DNA of 64,000 bases, taken from Paracoccus methylovorus (GTDB lineage: Bacteria; Pseudomonadota; Alphaproteobacteria; Rhodobacterales; Rhodobacteraceae). Location of the stretch: contig NZ_CP070368.1 in assembly GCF_016919705.1 (NCBI RefSeq), positions 1,674,001-1,738,000 of the forward strand, given 5' to 3'. The notes under the pieces are model-generated. The model ran no database searches. It saw only the letters and a list, made by a program, of their open reading frames with translations, and was not told the DNA's origin. The translations under genes and the position numbers were made by a program. Below, in pieces: positions 35,744-44,894 of the stretch (position 1 is the stretch's first letter; each line of letters starts with the position of its first letter).

Positions 35744-36493
35744 TCAGCGGCCTTCTTCGTCGTCGTCGTCATCCGCATCGGGCAGGTTGAAGAAACTGTC
35801 CGCATCCAGCTTCTCTTCCGGTTCGGGCTTGTCTTCATCCCTGCTGAGGCTGAAGTTTTCCAGCCCGGCGATCGAGCTGGGCAAACGAGGCTCATCCGAC
35901 ATGGCAAGCGAGGTTTCGGTCGAAAGCAGCTTGCGACGTTCGTCGTCGGTCATCGCACCACCTTCGGCGGCCTTGCGTTTTGCAGCCTTTTGCACGGCGG
36001 TATCCAGCTCGGATTGGCGGCAAAGCCCCAACGCCACCGGGTCGATGGGCTGGATATTCTGGATGTTCCAATGCGTCCGATCACGAATCGAGGCGATGGT
36101 CGGCTTGGTCGTGCCCACCAGTTTCGATATCTGCGAATCGGCAAGCTCGGGGTGGAACTTGACCAGCCACAGAATGGCAGCGGGCCGATCCTGACGCTTG
36201 GAAAGCGGCGTGTAACGCGGGCCGCGGCGCTTCTCCTCGCCCTCGGCAGCGGGATTGTGCTTCAGTCTCAGCTTGTAACGCGGATCCTTCTGACCCTTCT
36301 CGATCTCGGACGCATCAAGTTGGTTCGAGGCAACGGGGTCGAATCCCTTGACGCCGACCGCCACGTCGCCGTCGGCGATGCCTTGGACCTCAAGCTCGTG
36401 CATGCCACAAAAATCGGCGATCTGCTTGAAGCTCAGTGTCGTGTTATCGACCAGCCAGACGGCGGTGGCCTTGGCCATCAGCGGCTTGTTCAT
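35744..36493 (-). CDS. trcR: DUF1013 / TrcR-type cell-cycle transcriptional regulator
   Basis: 249 residues, alphaproteobacteria-specific family. N-terminal MNKPLMAKATAVWLVDNTTL and FKQIADFCGMHELEVQGIAD form a helix-turn-helix-like region. A second such region is around 110-140 (ELADSQISKLVGTTKPTIAS, DRTHWN). The C terminus is acidic and disordered, ending DADDDDDEEGR. AAGGAGAAGG precedes the ATG at 36493; the frame is open 21 codons more. Family proteins act in cell-cycle transcription in Caulobacter relatives; the target genes here are unknown. Confidence 0.9.
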   Translation of the reverse strand: MNKPLMAKATAVWLVDNTTLSFKQIADFCGMHELEVQGIADGDVAVGVKGFDPVASNQLDASEIEKGQKDPRYKLRLKHNPAAEGEEKRRGPRYTPLSKRQDRPAAILWLVKFHPELADSQISKLVGTTKPTIASIRDRTHWNIQNIQPIDPVALGLCRQSELDTAVQKAAKRKAAEGGAMTDDERRKLLSTETSLAMSDEPRLPSSIAGLENFSLSRDEDKPEPEEKLDADSFFNLPDADDDDDEEGR

Positions 36494-36652
36494 GACCTTC
36501 TCCTTAACAATATCTCTTCCGGCCGGGAAAACGGCTTTCGGCGGGCGCCATTCCATTTTCGGGGGATTGACGCGTTATATACGGCCGAAAAGGGTCAAAA
36601 TAAAGCCTGAATTTCATGGCAAGCCGCATAACCTGCCGCTAGGTTCGGCATC

Positions 36653-37282
36653 ATGAGACTGCTTGCCCTGATTGCCGCCCTGCTTCTCGCCCCACCCACC
36701 CAGGCCCAGGATGCCTCGGGACGGTTCGACTATTACGTGCTGTCGCTGAGTTGGTCACCCACTTGGTGCACGGCCGAGGGTGATGCAAGCCAGGCCCGGC
36801 AGTGCGCGGCCGGCCGGCGTACCGGTTTTGTCGTTCACGGCCTCTGGCCGCAATACGAGCGCGGCTGGCCCGAGGATTGCCCAACCGATGCACGCGCACC
36901 CTTGCGCCACGAGACCCGCGGCATAGCGGATTTGATGGGTTCAGACGGGCTGGCATGGTATCAATGGAAGAAACATGGCCGCTGCTCGGGCCTGTCGGGA
37001 CAGGAGTATTTCGCCCTGACCCGCGAAGCTGCCGATCGAATCGCGCTCCCCGAAGCGCTGCGTCAACTCAACCGCGACGTGATGCTACCCGCCAGGGTGG
37101 TGGAGGATGCCTTTATTGAAGCCAACCCGGACCTTACTCACGATGGCATAACCGTGACCTGCCGGGGCCACGCCCTGCAAGAGGTCCGCATCTGCCTGAC
37201 CCGCGATCTGGAACCCCGCGCCTGCGCACCGGATACGCGACGTGATTGCACGGGCAGTTTCCTGATGGCCGCGCCCCGCTAG
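36653..37282 (+). CDS. Secreted ribonuclease T2
   Basis: 209 residues, signal peptide MRLLALIAALLLAPPTQAQ. Both catalytic segments are intact: CAS-I FVVHGLWPQ (His near 60) and CAS-II WYQWKKHGRCSG (His near 107). Eight or more cysteines in the mature protein fit a disulfide-rich periplasmic or extracellular enzyme, related to E. coli RNase I. It cuts RNA through 2',3'-cyclic phosphates. A copy of the dispersed repeat starts 16 bases after the stop. Confidence 0.94.
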   Translation: MRLLALIAALLLAPPTQAQDASGRFDYYVLSLSWSPTWCTAEGDASQARQCAAGRRTGFVVHGLWPQYERGWPEDCPTDARAPLRHETRGIADLMGSDGLAWYQWKKHGRCSGLSGQEYFALTREAADRIALPEALRQLNRDVMLPARVVEDAFIEANPDLTHDGITVTCRGHALQEVRICLTRDLEPRACAPDTRRDCTGSFLMAAPR

Positions 37283-37297
37283 CTGAAGGGGCATGAT

Positions 37298-37330
37298 GCC
37301 TCCGGCGGGGATATTTAGGCACGAAAGAAG
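37298..37330 (+). repeat. Dispersed intergenic repeat, copy 3
   Basis: 33 bases: GCCTCCGGCGGGGATATTT then AGGCACGAAAGAAG. The first 21 bases occur again as an exact inverted copy at 37465-37485. It lies just after the RNase T2 stop, reading the same way as that gene. Confidence 0.7.
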
Positions 37331-37450
37331 CTGTTAATCTGATCTTAGGGATTTTCTGCCAGCCTGGTATCACGGAACAGGCGGGGACGCCGATGGCCGT
37401 CACGGAAGAAGCCACACCCCAGCCTTCAGCTCCGGCGGGCGGGGTGTGTG

Positions 37451-37485
37451 CTTTTCTTTTGTGTCTAAATATCCCCGCCGGAGGC
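37451..37485 (-). repeat. Dispersed intergenic repeat, copy 4 (inverted relative to copy 3)
   Basis: Minus-strand GCCTCCGGCGGGGATATTT followed by a purine-rich AAAAGAAAAG end. It lies 29 bases after the stop of the minus-strand quinone reductase gene, again in the same orientation as its gene. Between copies 3 and 4 is a weaker plus-strand hairpin (CACACCCC at 37413-37420 with GGGGTGTG at 37441-37448) followed by a T-rich run. Confidence 0.7.
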
Positions 37486-37513
37486 ACCGAATCGAACCAG
37501 ACGCGCCAACGGA

Positions 37514-38506
37514 TCAATTTTCGGCCGAAACCTGCAACAGGATCTTGCCGATATGGGCACTGCCCTCCATGCGGCGATGTGCATCGGCCGCCTGGCCAAG
37601 CGGGAATATGCTATCGATCAGCGGACGTACCGCCCCCGCCTCGACCAGCGGCCAGAGCCGCTCGTACAATTCCCGGGCGATGCGCGCCTTTGCCCGGTCG
37701 GATTGCGGGCGCAGGGTCGAGCCCGTCACCGATAGACGGCGCGTCATGATCTGGGCAAAATTGATCTCGGCCTTGGGACCGGCCAGGAAGGCGATCATCG
37801 CCAGCCGCCCATCATCCGCCAAGCATCTGATGTTGCGGCCGATATAGTCGCCGCCCACCATGTCCAGAATGAGGTCGGCACCGCCTGCTTTACGCAGCAC
37901 GGCGACGAAATCCTCGTTACGATAATTGATCGCGATTGCACCCAGCTTTTCGCAGGAAGCGCATTTCTCTGCCGAACCGGCCGTAGCCCAAACTCGCGCC
38001 CCCAGCGCGCGGGCGATTTGGATCGCCATCGTGCCGATACCAGACGAGCCGCCATGAACAAGAAAACGCTCACCAGATTGCAGCCCACCGCGCATCACCA
38101 CATTGGACCAGACCGTAAAGGCGGTTTCGGGCAATGCCGCGGCCACGCGCAAGGATAGCCCCTCGGGAATCGGCAAGGCGTGCTCTGCCGCGCAGGTCGC
38201 ATATTCCGCATAACCGCCGCCAGGCAGCAACGCGCAAACCCGATCGCCGGGCTTCCAGCGCGTCACACCAGGCCCCACCCCCGCCACCACGCCGGCGCAT
38301 TCCAGCCCCGGCAGGTCCGAGGCACCCGGAGGCGGCGCATAAGAACCCGCGCGCTGCAGCACGTCGGGGCGGTTCACCCCGGCCCAGGCAATATGGATCA
38401 GGATCTGACCATGTCCGGCCACCGGCACGGGCCGCGTCACTGGCCGCAGGACCTCAGCTCCGCCTGGAGAGGAAATCTCGACCGCCTGCATTACGTCGGG
38501 AATCAC
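37514..38506 (-). CDS. NAD(P)H-quinone oxidoreductase, zinc-independent MDR family
   Basis: 330 residues of the medium-chain dehydrogenase fold: PDVLQRAGSYAPPPGASDLPGLECAG is the PIG3/QOR-like N-terminal domain, and the nucleotide-binding loop is FLVHGGSSGIGTMAIQIARA near 145-164. No zinc-ligand cysteine set is present. Likely a one- or two-electron quinone or enone reductase in the cytosol. The GTG start overlaps the stop of the COQ9-family gene (GTGA), with GGAGG 6 bases upstream, so the pair is translationally coupled. Confidence 0.9.
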   Translation of the reverse strand: MIPDVMQAVEISSPGGAEVLRPVTRPVPVAGHGQILIHIAWAGVNRPDVLQRAGSYAPPPGASDLPGLECAGVVAGVGPGVTRWKPGDRVCALLPGGGYAEYATCAAEHALPIPEGLSLRVAAALPETAFTVWSNVVMRGGLQSGERFLVHGGSSGIGTMAIQIARALGARVWATAGSAEKCASCEKLGAIAINYRNEDFVAVLRKAGGADLILDMVGGDYIGRNIRCLADDGRLAMIAFLAGPKAEINFAQIMTRRLSVTGSTLRPQSDRAKARIARELYERLWPLVEAGAVRPLIDSIFPLGQAADAHRRMEGSAHIGKILLQVSAEN

Positions 38507-39189
38507 CCATCGCCTCCTTTGGTTCCCGCGCGCGTGTTTGCGCGCAACTCGCCGGGCAGATTGCGATTTTCCGGCCGCCTGATCCAGCCCGTTGCGAGAC
38601 CGCTCAGTGTCGTCACCCCCGGAAGCGCCCTGACCCGATCCTTGAGATTTTCGAAACGCATCACCCCTTCGATGCGGCGGTCAAGGAACCGGCGCGTCTC
38701 TTCGGCATCGGGCGAATCGTCGCCGAGCCAGTACAGCACCGTCGCACCATAGACAGCGGAAAGCGTTGCGCGTTTGGAATACCAGTTCACGTCCTCGGAG
38801 CGGTCGCCGAGTCCTTCCCAAACCGCATCAGCCGTTTCCCATATCAGCCGCGCGCCCAAAGCGGCGTTCTGCGGCAGCGCCAGAATCGCCGCGCCCGCCC
38901 GTGCGAGTTCGCGGTTGCTGAGCCCGATCCGATGCATCACCGCCGAGGATATGCGATCGCGAAACCGCCCCTCGGGTGGATGCGCGGCCAGCCATTCACG
39001 CAACGCGGCATCACCCTTGCGGTGAAAGGCGGCGGCAAGATCCGCCCCGCCGCGCGGCAGATGAACCCGGGCAAGCGCAGGGTCCATGCCGATATCGCGC
39101 GCACCCTCGGCAATGGCTTTTTCACCCATACCCTCGAAGATGACATGGGACAGGGCGGCCTCGATCAGCCGCTCACGGTCATCCGTCAT
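38503..39189 (-). CDS. COQ9-family protein
   Basis: 228 residues. The N-terminal third (RERLIEAALSHVIFEGMGEKAIAEGARDIGM) resembles a TetR-like helix-turn-helix fold, and the C-terminal part carries the COQ9 signature DVNWYSKRATLSAVYGATVLYWLGDDS (positions about 142-168). COQ9 homologues bind lipid and support ubiquinone synthesis with COQ7. It is divergent from rpsU, an arrangement I recall as common in alphaproteobacteria, and coupled to the quinone reductase gene. Confidence 0.93.
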   Translation of the reverse strand: MTDDRERLIEAALSHVIFEGMGEKAIAEGARDIGMDPALARVHLPRGGADLAAAFHRKGDAALREWLAAHPPEGRFRDRISSAVMHRIGLSNRELARAGAAILALPQNAALGARLIWETADAVWEGLGDRSEDVNWYSKRATLSAVYGATVLYWLGDDSPDAEETRRFLDRRIEGVMRFENLKDRVRALPGVTTLSGLATGWIRRPENRNLPGELRANTRAGTKGGDG

Positions 39190-39232
39190 GGCACTCTCCT
39201 CTTTTCCTTGTGCGGCGCGGGCCCGGAAAATC

Positions 39233-39261
39233 TGGACAAACCCGATTCGCCTTGCTAGAAG
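39233..39261 (+). promoter_or_regulatory. Candidate rpsU promoter
   Basis: TGGACA (39233-39238), a 17-base spacer and TAGAAG (39256-39261), ending 52 bases before the rpsU ATG. Confidence 0.45.
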
Positions 39262-39313
39262 GCCGCGTCCTGCAATCAGCTCAACTCTAACTTAGGAAGG
39301 TGGTGACAACCAC

Positions 39314-39520
39314 ATGCAGGTAAGTGTTCGCGACAACAACGTCGAACAGGCGCTTCGTGCTCTGAAGAAAAAACTTCAGCGCGAGGGGGTGTTCCGTGAA
39401 ATGAAGCTCAAGCAGCATTTCGAGAAGCCCTCGGTCAAGAAGGCCCGTGAAAAGGCCGAAGCCGTCCGCCGCGCCCGCAAGCTGGCGCGCAAGAAAGCGC
39501 AACGCGAAGGCGCGCTGTAA
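39314..39520 (+). CDS. rpsU: 30S ribosomal protein bS21
   Basis: 68 residues, basic, starting [20 protein letters not shown] and ending KAQREGAL. The [24 protein letters not shown] segment is the S21 signature (positions 18-41). GGAAGGTGGTGAC precedes the ATG. It is monocistronic, with its own promoter candidate and a strong terminator. Confidence 0.97.
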   Translation: MQVSVRDNNVEQALRALKKKLQREGVFREMKLKQHFEKPSVKKAREKAEAVRRARKLARKKAQREGAL

Positions 39521-39545
39521 GACGAGCGACCACATCAGTTCAGGA

Positions 39546-39575
39546 AACCCCCGCCTTGCCGGGGGTTTTCTTTTT
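39546..39575 (+). terminator. Intrinsic terminator of rpsU
   Basis: Stem AACCCCCG / CGGGGGTT with a 6-nt loop and a TTTTCTTTTT tail, 26 bases after the rpsU stop. It may also limit read-through from the convergent Lrp-family gene. Confidence 0.9.
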
Positions 39576-39582
39576 GGCTGTC

Positions 39583-40044
39583 TCAGACCGGCAGCGCCGT
39601 AGTGAAAGCCACCGTGCGCAGCGAGAATGAGGAGTGCATCTGCGCCACCCCCGGCAGTTTTGCCAGCCGCTGGCGGTGGATGCGGGCGAAATCGTCGGTG
39701 TCCTGGGCCACGACCTTCAGCAGATAATCCGCCGAACCTGCCATCAGGTGGCATTCCAACACATCGGGAATGGTGCGCACGGCGCGCTCAAAGGCCTCCA
39801 GCAGTTCGTCGGCCTGACCTGACAAGGTAATCTCGACATAGACGGTCGTCGGGCGCTCCAGCTTGCGCGCGTCCAGCAGCGCGACATAGCCGCGAATCAC
39901 CCCCGCCTCTTCCAGCCGCTGAACCCGGCGATGGCAGGCACTGGGTGAAAGCCCGACCTCATTCGCCAGATCCGCATTGGTCATGCGCCCATCGCGCTGC
40001 AAAACGGAGAGAATGCGGCGATCCGTCGCGTCAAGCTCGATCAT
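39583..40044 (-). CDS. Lrp/AsnC family transcriptional regulator
   Basis: 153 residues. N-terminal winged helix-turn-helix (LDATDRRILSVLQRDGRMTN, ADLANEVGLSPSACHRRVQRLEEAGVI, about 4-50), then the RAM effector domain (TVYVEITLSGQADELLEAFE, CHLMAGSADYLLKVVAQD). It matches the single-amino-acid-responsive Lrp group. The ATG at 40044 has AGGAA 8 bases upstream; 17 extra open codons precede it. No amino acid transporter or catabolic gene is adjacent, so the target is unknown. Confidence 0.93.
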   Translation of the reverse strand: MIELDATDRRILSVLQRDGRMTNADLANEVGLSPSACHRRVQRLEEAGVIRGYVALLDARKLERPTTVYVEITLSGQADELLEAFERAVRTIPDVLECHLMAGSADYLLKVVAQDTDDFARIHRQRLAKLPGVAQMHSSFSLRTVAFTTALPV

Positions 40045-40144
40045 CGGGGCGATTCCTGTCTTGCAGGCGCCGGCCGGCGCCGGTTTCTTCGACAATAGCC
40101 CCGTCAGGCACTGGACATAAACAAAAAACGGCTTTGCTAGAACA

Positions 40145-40171
40145 GCGACGGTGCAAACTCTGCACCGTCGC
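40145..40171 (-). terminator. Hairpin downstream of mscL
   Basis: Perfect 11-bp stem GCGACGGTGCA / TGCACCGTCGC with a 5-nt loop, 18 bases after the mscL stop. On the minus strand the tail is TGTTCT, so the T tract is weak. Confidence 0.55.
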
Positions 40172-40189
40172 CTTGCCTAACGGCACAGG

Positions 40190-40627
40190 TCAGGCGTTGC
40201 GGGCACGCAATTCGTCGCGGATCTGCATCAGCAGTTCCTCTTGCGTGGGGCCTGCGGGTGCCTCGGCCTCAGCCTCGGTCTTGCGGATCGCTGCGCTTTG
40301 CACCCTGTTCACCGCCTTGACCAGCAGGAACACAGCCCATGCGACGATCAGGAAGTTGATGACCGCCGAGAGGAAGGCGCCATAGGCAAAGACCGATGCA
40401 CCGGAATCGCGCGCCACCTGCAGGCTGGCGCCATCCGGAACCTCGCCCTTCAGCACGAAGTAATGGCCGCTGAAATCCGTGCCGCCGGTCAGCAACCCGA
40501 TGATGGGGTTGATCAGATCGGCGACCAGCGAATTCACGATTGCGGTGAAGGCTGCGCCGATGATGATACCGACGGCAAGGTCAATGACATTGCCTCGGGC
40601 GATGAATTCCTTGAACTCCTTGAACAT
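40190..40627 (-). CDS. mscL: Large-conductance mechanosensitive channel
   Basis: Homopentameric inner-membrane channel that opens at high membrane tension to release solutes. 145 residues: [20 protein letters not shown] is the N-terminal amphipathic helix and start of TM1, followed by [15 protein letters not shown], a periplasmic loop, TM2 ([24 protein letters not shown], about 90-113), and a charged cytoplasmic helix. The frame is open 34 codons upstream, but the family starts at MFKEF. Confidence 0.96.
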   Translation of the reverse strand: MFKEFKEFIARGNVIDLAVGIIIGAAFTAIVNSLVADLINPIIGLLTGGTDFSGHYFVLKGEVPDGASLQVARDSGASVFAYGAFLSAVINFLIVAWAVFLLVKAVNRVQSAAIRKTEAEAEAPAGPTQEELLMQIRDELRARNA

Positions 40628-40719
40628 GAACTTACCTTTCCAAGCCTGTTGCGCGTGCTTTGGCCGAGGCTGCCACATCACGATCATCCCATGCAACATG
40701 AGACAGGACAGGAAACGAC

Positions 40720-41421
40720 ATGACGGCACTTTCCCAATTCCCGATCACGCGGCGCTGGCCGCCTCGGCGCCCCGAAGTCATCCAGCTTTACACCCTGAAC
40801 ACGCCCAACGGCATCAAGACCTCGATCATGCTTGAGGAATGCGGACTGGATTACGACGCCCACCGCATCAGCATCGGCGACCCCGAAGACCAGTTCACCC
40901 CCGAGTTCTTGTCGCTGAACCCCAACAACAAGATCCCGGCGATGCTCGACCCGAACGGGCCGGGGGGCGAGCCCATGGGCCTGTTCGAAACCGGCGCCAT
41001 GCTGATCTATCTTGGCGACAAGACTGGTAAGTTCCTGCCGGCCGAGGGCGCGGCGCGCTATCACACCATACAGTGGCTGATGTGGCAGATGGGAGGTGTC
41101 GGGCCAATGTTCGGCCAGGTCGGTTATTTCCACCGCTACAAGGGCAGCGAGATCGAGGATCCCCGTCCCCGCACCCGCTATTACAACGAGGCGCGGCGGC
41201 TGCTGGGTGTGCTTGACCGCCAGCTTGAGGGGCGCGACTGGATCACCGGCGAATATTCCATCGCCGATATGGCGGTCGGTCCCTGGCTGCGCACGGTGCG
41301 GGTGAATTATGAGGCCGAGGCGGAAACCGGCATGGACGGGTTTGCCAATGTGCAGGCCTATCTTGACCGTTTCCTCGCCCGCCCTGCCGTGCAGCGCGGC
41401 ATCGAGGTCGGCGCGGCATAA
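40720..41421 (+). CDS. Glutathione S-transferase family protein (YghU/Ure2p-like)
   Basis: 233 residues. Thioredoxin-like N-terminal domain with [20 protein letters not shown], the nu-class/Ure2p signature in which the TPNG asparagine region replaces the usual catalytic Tyr or Ser, then [12 protein letters not shown] and [13 protein letters not shown] binding glutathione. The C-terminal helical domain has [19 protein letters not shown]. Such proteins often show disulfide-bond reductase activity. The substrate is unknown. It is divergent from mscL. Confidence 0.92.
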   Translation: MTALSQFPITRRWPPRRPEVIQLYTLNTPNGIKTSIMLEECGLDYDAHRISIGDPEDQFTPEFLSLNPNNKIPAMLDPNGPGGEPMGLFETGAMLIYLGDKTGKFLPAEGAARYHTIQWLMWQMGGVGPMFGQVGYFHRYKGSEIEDPRPRTRYYNEARRLLGVLDRQLEGRDWITGEYSIADMAVGPWLRTVRVNYEAEAETGMDGFANVQAYLDRFLARPAVQRGIEVGAA

Positions 41422-41430
41422 GAGATGGAA

Positions 41431-41459
41431 AACGCCCCGACTCGGCTCGGGGCGTTTTT
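41431..41459 (+). terminator. Intrinsic terminator of the GST gene
   Basis: 10-bp stem AACGCCCCGA / TCGGGGCGTT with a 6-nt loop and a T run, 10 bases after the stop. Confidence 0.92.
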
Positions 41460-41549
41460 CAGGGCCGACAGCATGGCATTGCCTCGCGAGACAGTGCAGC
41501 CATTCCCTAGTATCGTCGCAGCGCCCCTCTCCAGAATGGTACCCACGGC

Positions 41550-42179
41550 ATGTATATCCCTCCGCACTTTCAGGAAATCGACCAGGCTGAGATCGCGTCC
41601 ATCATCGAACACTCGCCACTGGCATGTATCGTGGCCCAAACCTCCGAAGGTCTGATTGCCAATCATGTCCCGTTACTTGCCGCACCGGACGGAACGTTGA
41701 TCGGCCATGTGGCACTGGCCAACGACATGCACCGCCTGATCCTGAACGGCCAAGAGGTGATGGCGATCTTTCGCAGCGATGACGCCTATGTCTCGCCAAA
41801 CTTCTATCCCACCAAGCCCGAGCATCACCGGCACGTCCCGACGTGGAACTATCAGGTTGTCCACGTCCACGGCGGCATCCACTTTCAGCATGACACCCAC
41901 GCCAAACGTGCGGCGGTCGGTCTGCTGACACGCATCCATGAGCGGCGGATAAACGGAAAGGCGGCGTGGCGGATGGCGGACGCGCCCGCCGACTATATGG
42001 AGCAGATGCTGGGCGGCATCGTCGCCTTCAAGATCGATGTCAGCCGGACGCTCGCAAAATCTAAGTTGAGCCAAAACCGCGAGGAACGCGACTATCTCGG
42101 CGCCATTTCCGGCCTTCGCTCTACCGGGCACGGGGCCTTGGCGGATCGGATGGAGTACCGTCTCTCCAAACCGGAGTGA
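41550..42179 (+). CDS. PaiB-type FMN-binding negative transcriptional regulator family
   Basis: 209 residues starting MYIPPHFQEID with the PaiB pattern: ANHVPLLAAPDGTLIGHVALAN, FRSDDAYVSPNFYPTKPEH and VPTWNYQVVHVHGGIHF, all in the split-barrel flavin-binding fold. Bacillus PaiB affects sporulation and protease genes; in proteobacteria the role is unproven and an enzymatic FMN function is possible. It lies after the GST terminator and ends before a terminator shared with pheT. Confidence 0.92.
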   Translation: MYIPPHFQEIDQAEIASIIEHSPLACIVAQTSEGLIANHVPLLAAPDGTLIGHVALANDMHRLILNGQEVMAIFRSDDAYVSPNFYPTKPEHHRHVPTWNYQVVHVHGGIHFQHDTHAKRAAVGLLTRIHERRINGKAAWRMADAPADYMEQMLGGIVAFKIDVSRTLAKSKLSQNREERDYLGAISGLRSTGHGALADRMEYRLSKPE

Positions 42180-42255
42180 AAAAGCGAAGCCTGATGCGCC
42201 GGGGTCCGCTTACGAGGTAACCCATCCGCAATGGGTTCAAAACCCAACCATATGA

Positions 42256-42282
42256 AAAGGCCGGGACATCTGCCCGGCCTTT
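42256..42282. terminator. Bidirectional terminator between the PaiB gene and pheT
   Basis: 10-bp stem AAAGGCCGGG / CCCGGCCTTT with a 7-nt loop, flanked by A and T runs. It can serve the plus-strand PaiB gene (76 bases before) and minus-strand pheT (30 bases away). Confidence 0.85.
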
Positions 42283-42312
42283 CCCCAATCCTCGACGGGC
42301 TTGAACCCGCCC

Positions 42313-44700
42313 TCAGCTCCGCAGCACGCCGCCGGTGGCCTTGCTTACCTTCTCGACGATCTTGGCGCTGACCGCCTCGATCTCGGCATCGGTCAGGGTC
42401 TTTTCCCGGGGCTGCAGGCGCGCAGTGATGGCGATGGACTTCTTGCCGCCCTCAAGACCGACGAACTGGTCAAAGACCGTCACCCGCTCGATCAGCGCCT
42501 TGTCCGCGCCCGCCGCGGCGTTGACCAGCGTCAACGTCTCGACACCGCTATCCACGACAAAGGCGAAATCGCGCTCGACCGCCTGCAGATCCGACAGCAC
42601 CAGCGCCGGACGCGAGGGCGTCCTGACCTTGGGCAGCGGCACAGCGGCGATACGCACGGTAAAGCCGACCGCCGCGCCCTTAATGCCGAAATGCCGCAGC
42701 ACGCGTGGGTGAATCTCGCCGAATGTCGCCAGCGCGTTCGGCCCCAGCGCGATATTGCCCGCACGACCCGGATGCCACCAGCCCGCCAGCTTGCGGTTGA
42801 TCTGCGCCTTGGCCGGGGCGCCGACGGTTTGCAGCACCGCCTCGGCATCGGCCTTGGCGTCATAGATGTCCACCTTGCGGCGCGAACCATAGGGGTCGCG
42901 CGGGGCGGTTGCACCGACGAGGATGCCGGAAAGATGCAAATCCTGCTCTCCCGGCTCACCGCCCGAGAAAACCGGACCGCATTCGAACAGCGCCAGATCG
43001 GCAAAGCCGCGCGCCTGATTGCGCGCCGCTGCCGCCAGAAGCCCCGGCAGCAGATCGGGACGCATATGCGTCATCTCGCTGCTGATCGGGTTTTCGATCC
43101 GCACCGCATCAGCGCCGCCGCCAAAGAGTTCCGCCGCCTTTTGGTCGATGAAGCTATAGGTGACGCATTCGTTGTAACCAAGGCTGGCCGCCATGCGTCG
43201 TGCCGCCTGTTCACGGCGTTGCAGCACCGTCAGCACCGGCTGCGGCACACCGGCCTGCGGACGCGGCAGCGGCTGGCCTTGTAGCCGCGTCAAAGAGGCG
43301 ATGCGGGCCACTTCCTCGATCAGATCGGCGCTGCCCTGCACGTCAGGACGCCAACTGGGCACGAAAGCCCGATCGCCCTCAAGCCGGAAGCCCAGGGCCT
43401 CCAGCGTGGCGCGCTGCTCGGCCTCGGGAATATCCATGCCGACCAGACTGCTGACGCGCGCGGGCTCCAGCAGGTAGCTGCGGGTGGTGTCGGGAACCGC
43501 ACCCGCCGTCACCACCTCGGACGCCTCGCCGCCGCAAAGGTCCAGAATCATCTGCGTCGCCAGTTCCAGTCCGGGCTGGGTGAAGGCAGGATCGGCACCG
43601 CGTTCGAAGCGATAGCGCGCGTCCGAATTGATCTTCAGCGCCCGGCCCACCGTCGCGATGGCGACAGGGTCCCAATAGGCGCTTTCCAGAAACACGTTCA
43701 CCGTGTCCTCGGAACAGCCGCTATGCTCACCGCCCATGACGCCGGCGATGCTTTCAGGGCCGTTCTCGTCGGCGATAATCATGGTGCCGGCAGGAAAGGC
43801 ATAGGTCTTGCCGTCCAGCGCCAGGATCTCCTCGCCCTCGACCGAGGGGCGCACGATCAGGTCGCCCTTGACCTTGGCCGCGTCAAACACATGCAGCGGC
43901 CGGTTCAGGTCAAAGGTGAACAGGTTGGTGATATCGACCAGCGTATTGATCGGCCGCAGCCCGATGGCGGTCAGGCGTTTTTGCAGCCACTCCGGCGAAG
44001 GGCCGTTCCTGACCCCGCGAATCAAACGGCCCGAGAAGAACGGCGCTTTCTGAGCAACTTCCGCCGCGATCACCACCTTGATGGGCGAGGCAAAGCTGCC
44101 CGGGACCGTCGCGGTCTTTAGGGGCCGCAGGGTGCCCAGACCCCGCGCGGCCAGATCGCGGGCCACGCCGCGCACACCCAGCGCATCGGGACGGTTCGGC
44201 GTGATCTTGATCTCGATCACCGGATCGACCGCTTCGGGCCGGTTCACGGCCAGCCAGTCCACGAATTTCTCACCTACCTCGCCCGAGGGCAGTTCGATGA
44301 TGCCGTTGTGTTCGTCCGAAAGCTCCAGCTCGCGCTCGGACGCCATCATGCCATGGCTCTCGATGCCGCGGATCTTGCCGACGCCCAGCGTCACGTCGAT
44401 GCCGGGGACATAATCGCCCGGCTTGGCCAGCACCACGGTAATGCCGGCGCGGGCATTGGGCGCGCCGCAGACGATCTGCTTTTCTCCCTCATCCGTCAGC
44501 ACGCGGCAGACCCGCAGCCGGTCGGCATCGGGATGCTGCTCGGCATGAAGCACCTTGGCCAGCGTGAAGGTCCCCAGCTTCGATGCGGGGTCGGTCACGC
44601 CCTCGACCTCGAGGCCGAGATCGGTCAGCGCCTCGGTGATCTCGTCAAGCGAGGCAGTGGTGTCGAGATGCTCCTTGAGCCAGGAGAGGGTGAATTTCAT
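42313..44700 (-). CDS. pheT: Phenylalanine-tRNA ligase beta subunit
   Basis: 795 residues, the usual size. N-terminal coiled segment and tRNA-binding OB domain (LHAEQHPDADRLRVCRVL at about 51-68, KPGDYVPGIDVTLGVGKIRGIESHG near 90-115), the B3/4 editing domain (NRPDALGVRGVARDLA), B5, and a C-terminal anticodon-binding FDX-ACB domain (LQAVERDFAFVVDSG). Forms a heterotetramer with PheS. Unusually, pheS is not directly upstream: a plus-strand TM2-domain gene lies between them. Confidence 0.96.
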   Translation of the reverse strand: MKFTLSWLKEHLDTTASLDEITEALTDLGLEVEGVTDPASKLGTFTLAKVLHAEQHPDADRLRVCRVLTDEGEKQIVCGAPNARAGITVVLAKPGDYVPGIDVTLGVGKIRGIESHGMMASERELELSDEHNGIIELPSGEVGEKFVDWLAVNRPEAVDPVIEIKITPNRPDALGVRGVARDLAARGLGTLRPLKTATVPGSFASPIKVVIAAEVAQKAPFFSGRLIRGVRNGPSPEWLQKRLTAIGLRPINTLVDITNLFTFDLNRPLHVFDAAKVKGDLIVRPSVEGEEILALDGKTYAFPAGTMIIADENGPESIAGVMGGEHSGCSEDTVNVFLESAYWDPVAIATVGRALKINSDARYRFERGADPAFTQPGLELATQMILDLCGGEASEVVTAGAVPDTTRSYLLEPARVSSLVGMDIPEAEQRATLEALGFRLEGDRAFVPSWRPDVQGSADLIEEVARIASLTRLQGQPLPRPQAGVPQPVLTVLQRREQAARRMAASLGYNECVTYSFIDQKAAELFGGGADAVRIENPISSEMTHMRPDLLPGLLAAAARNQARGFADLALFECGPVFSGGEPGEQDLHLSGILVGATAPRDPYGSRRKVDIYDAKADAEAVLQTVGAPAKAQINRKLAGWWHPGRAGNIALGPNALATFGEIHPRVLRHFGIKGAAVGFTVRIAAVPLPKVRTPSRPALVLSDLQAVERDFAFVVDSGVETLTLVNAAAGADKALIERVTVFDQFVGLEGGKKSIAITARLQPREKTLTDAEIEAVSAKIVEKVSKATGGVLRS

Positions 44701-44894
44701 GGAGGCCGCTCCGTCACGTTTGCGCGTCCCTTAACCCATGGCGCGGCGGATTGGTAGGGTGGTGCGCGCCAGACGGCAGGACGCGGATTTCCGTAACCCG
44801 ATCACGCAGGCTCTATCACATGCATCACGCGCCGATCTTGTTCCGGGCAACGGCCTTCCTATCTTTTGGGGGACGTATCAAGGACATGGGGTCG

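Noticed and set aside
42190..42255. tRNA-like segment before the pheT terminator (GGGTTCAAAACCC)
   Set aside because: Only a four-pair T-arm look-alike; no acceptor, D or anticodon arms could be built.
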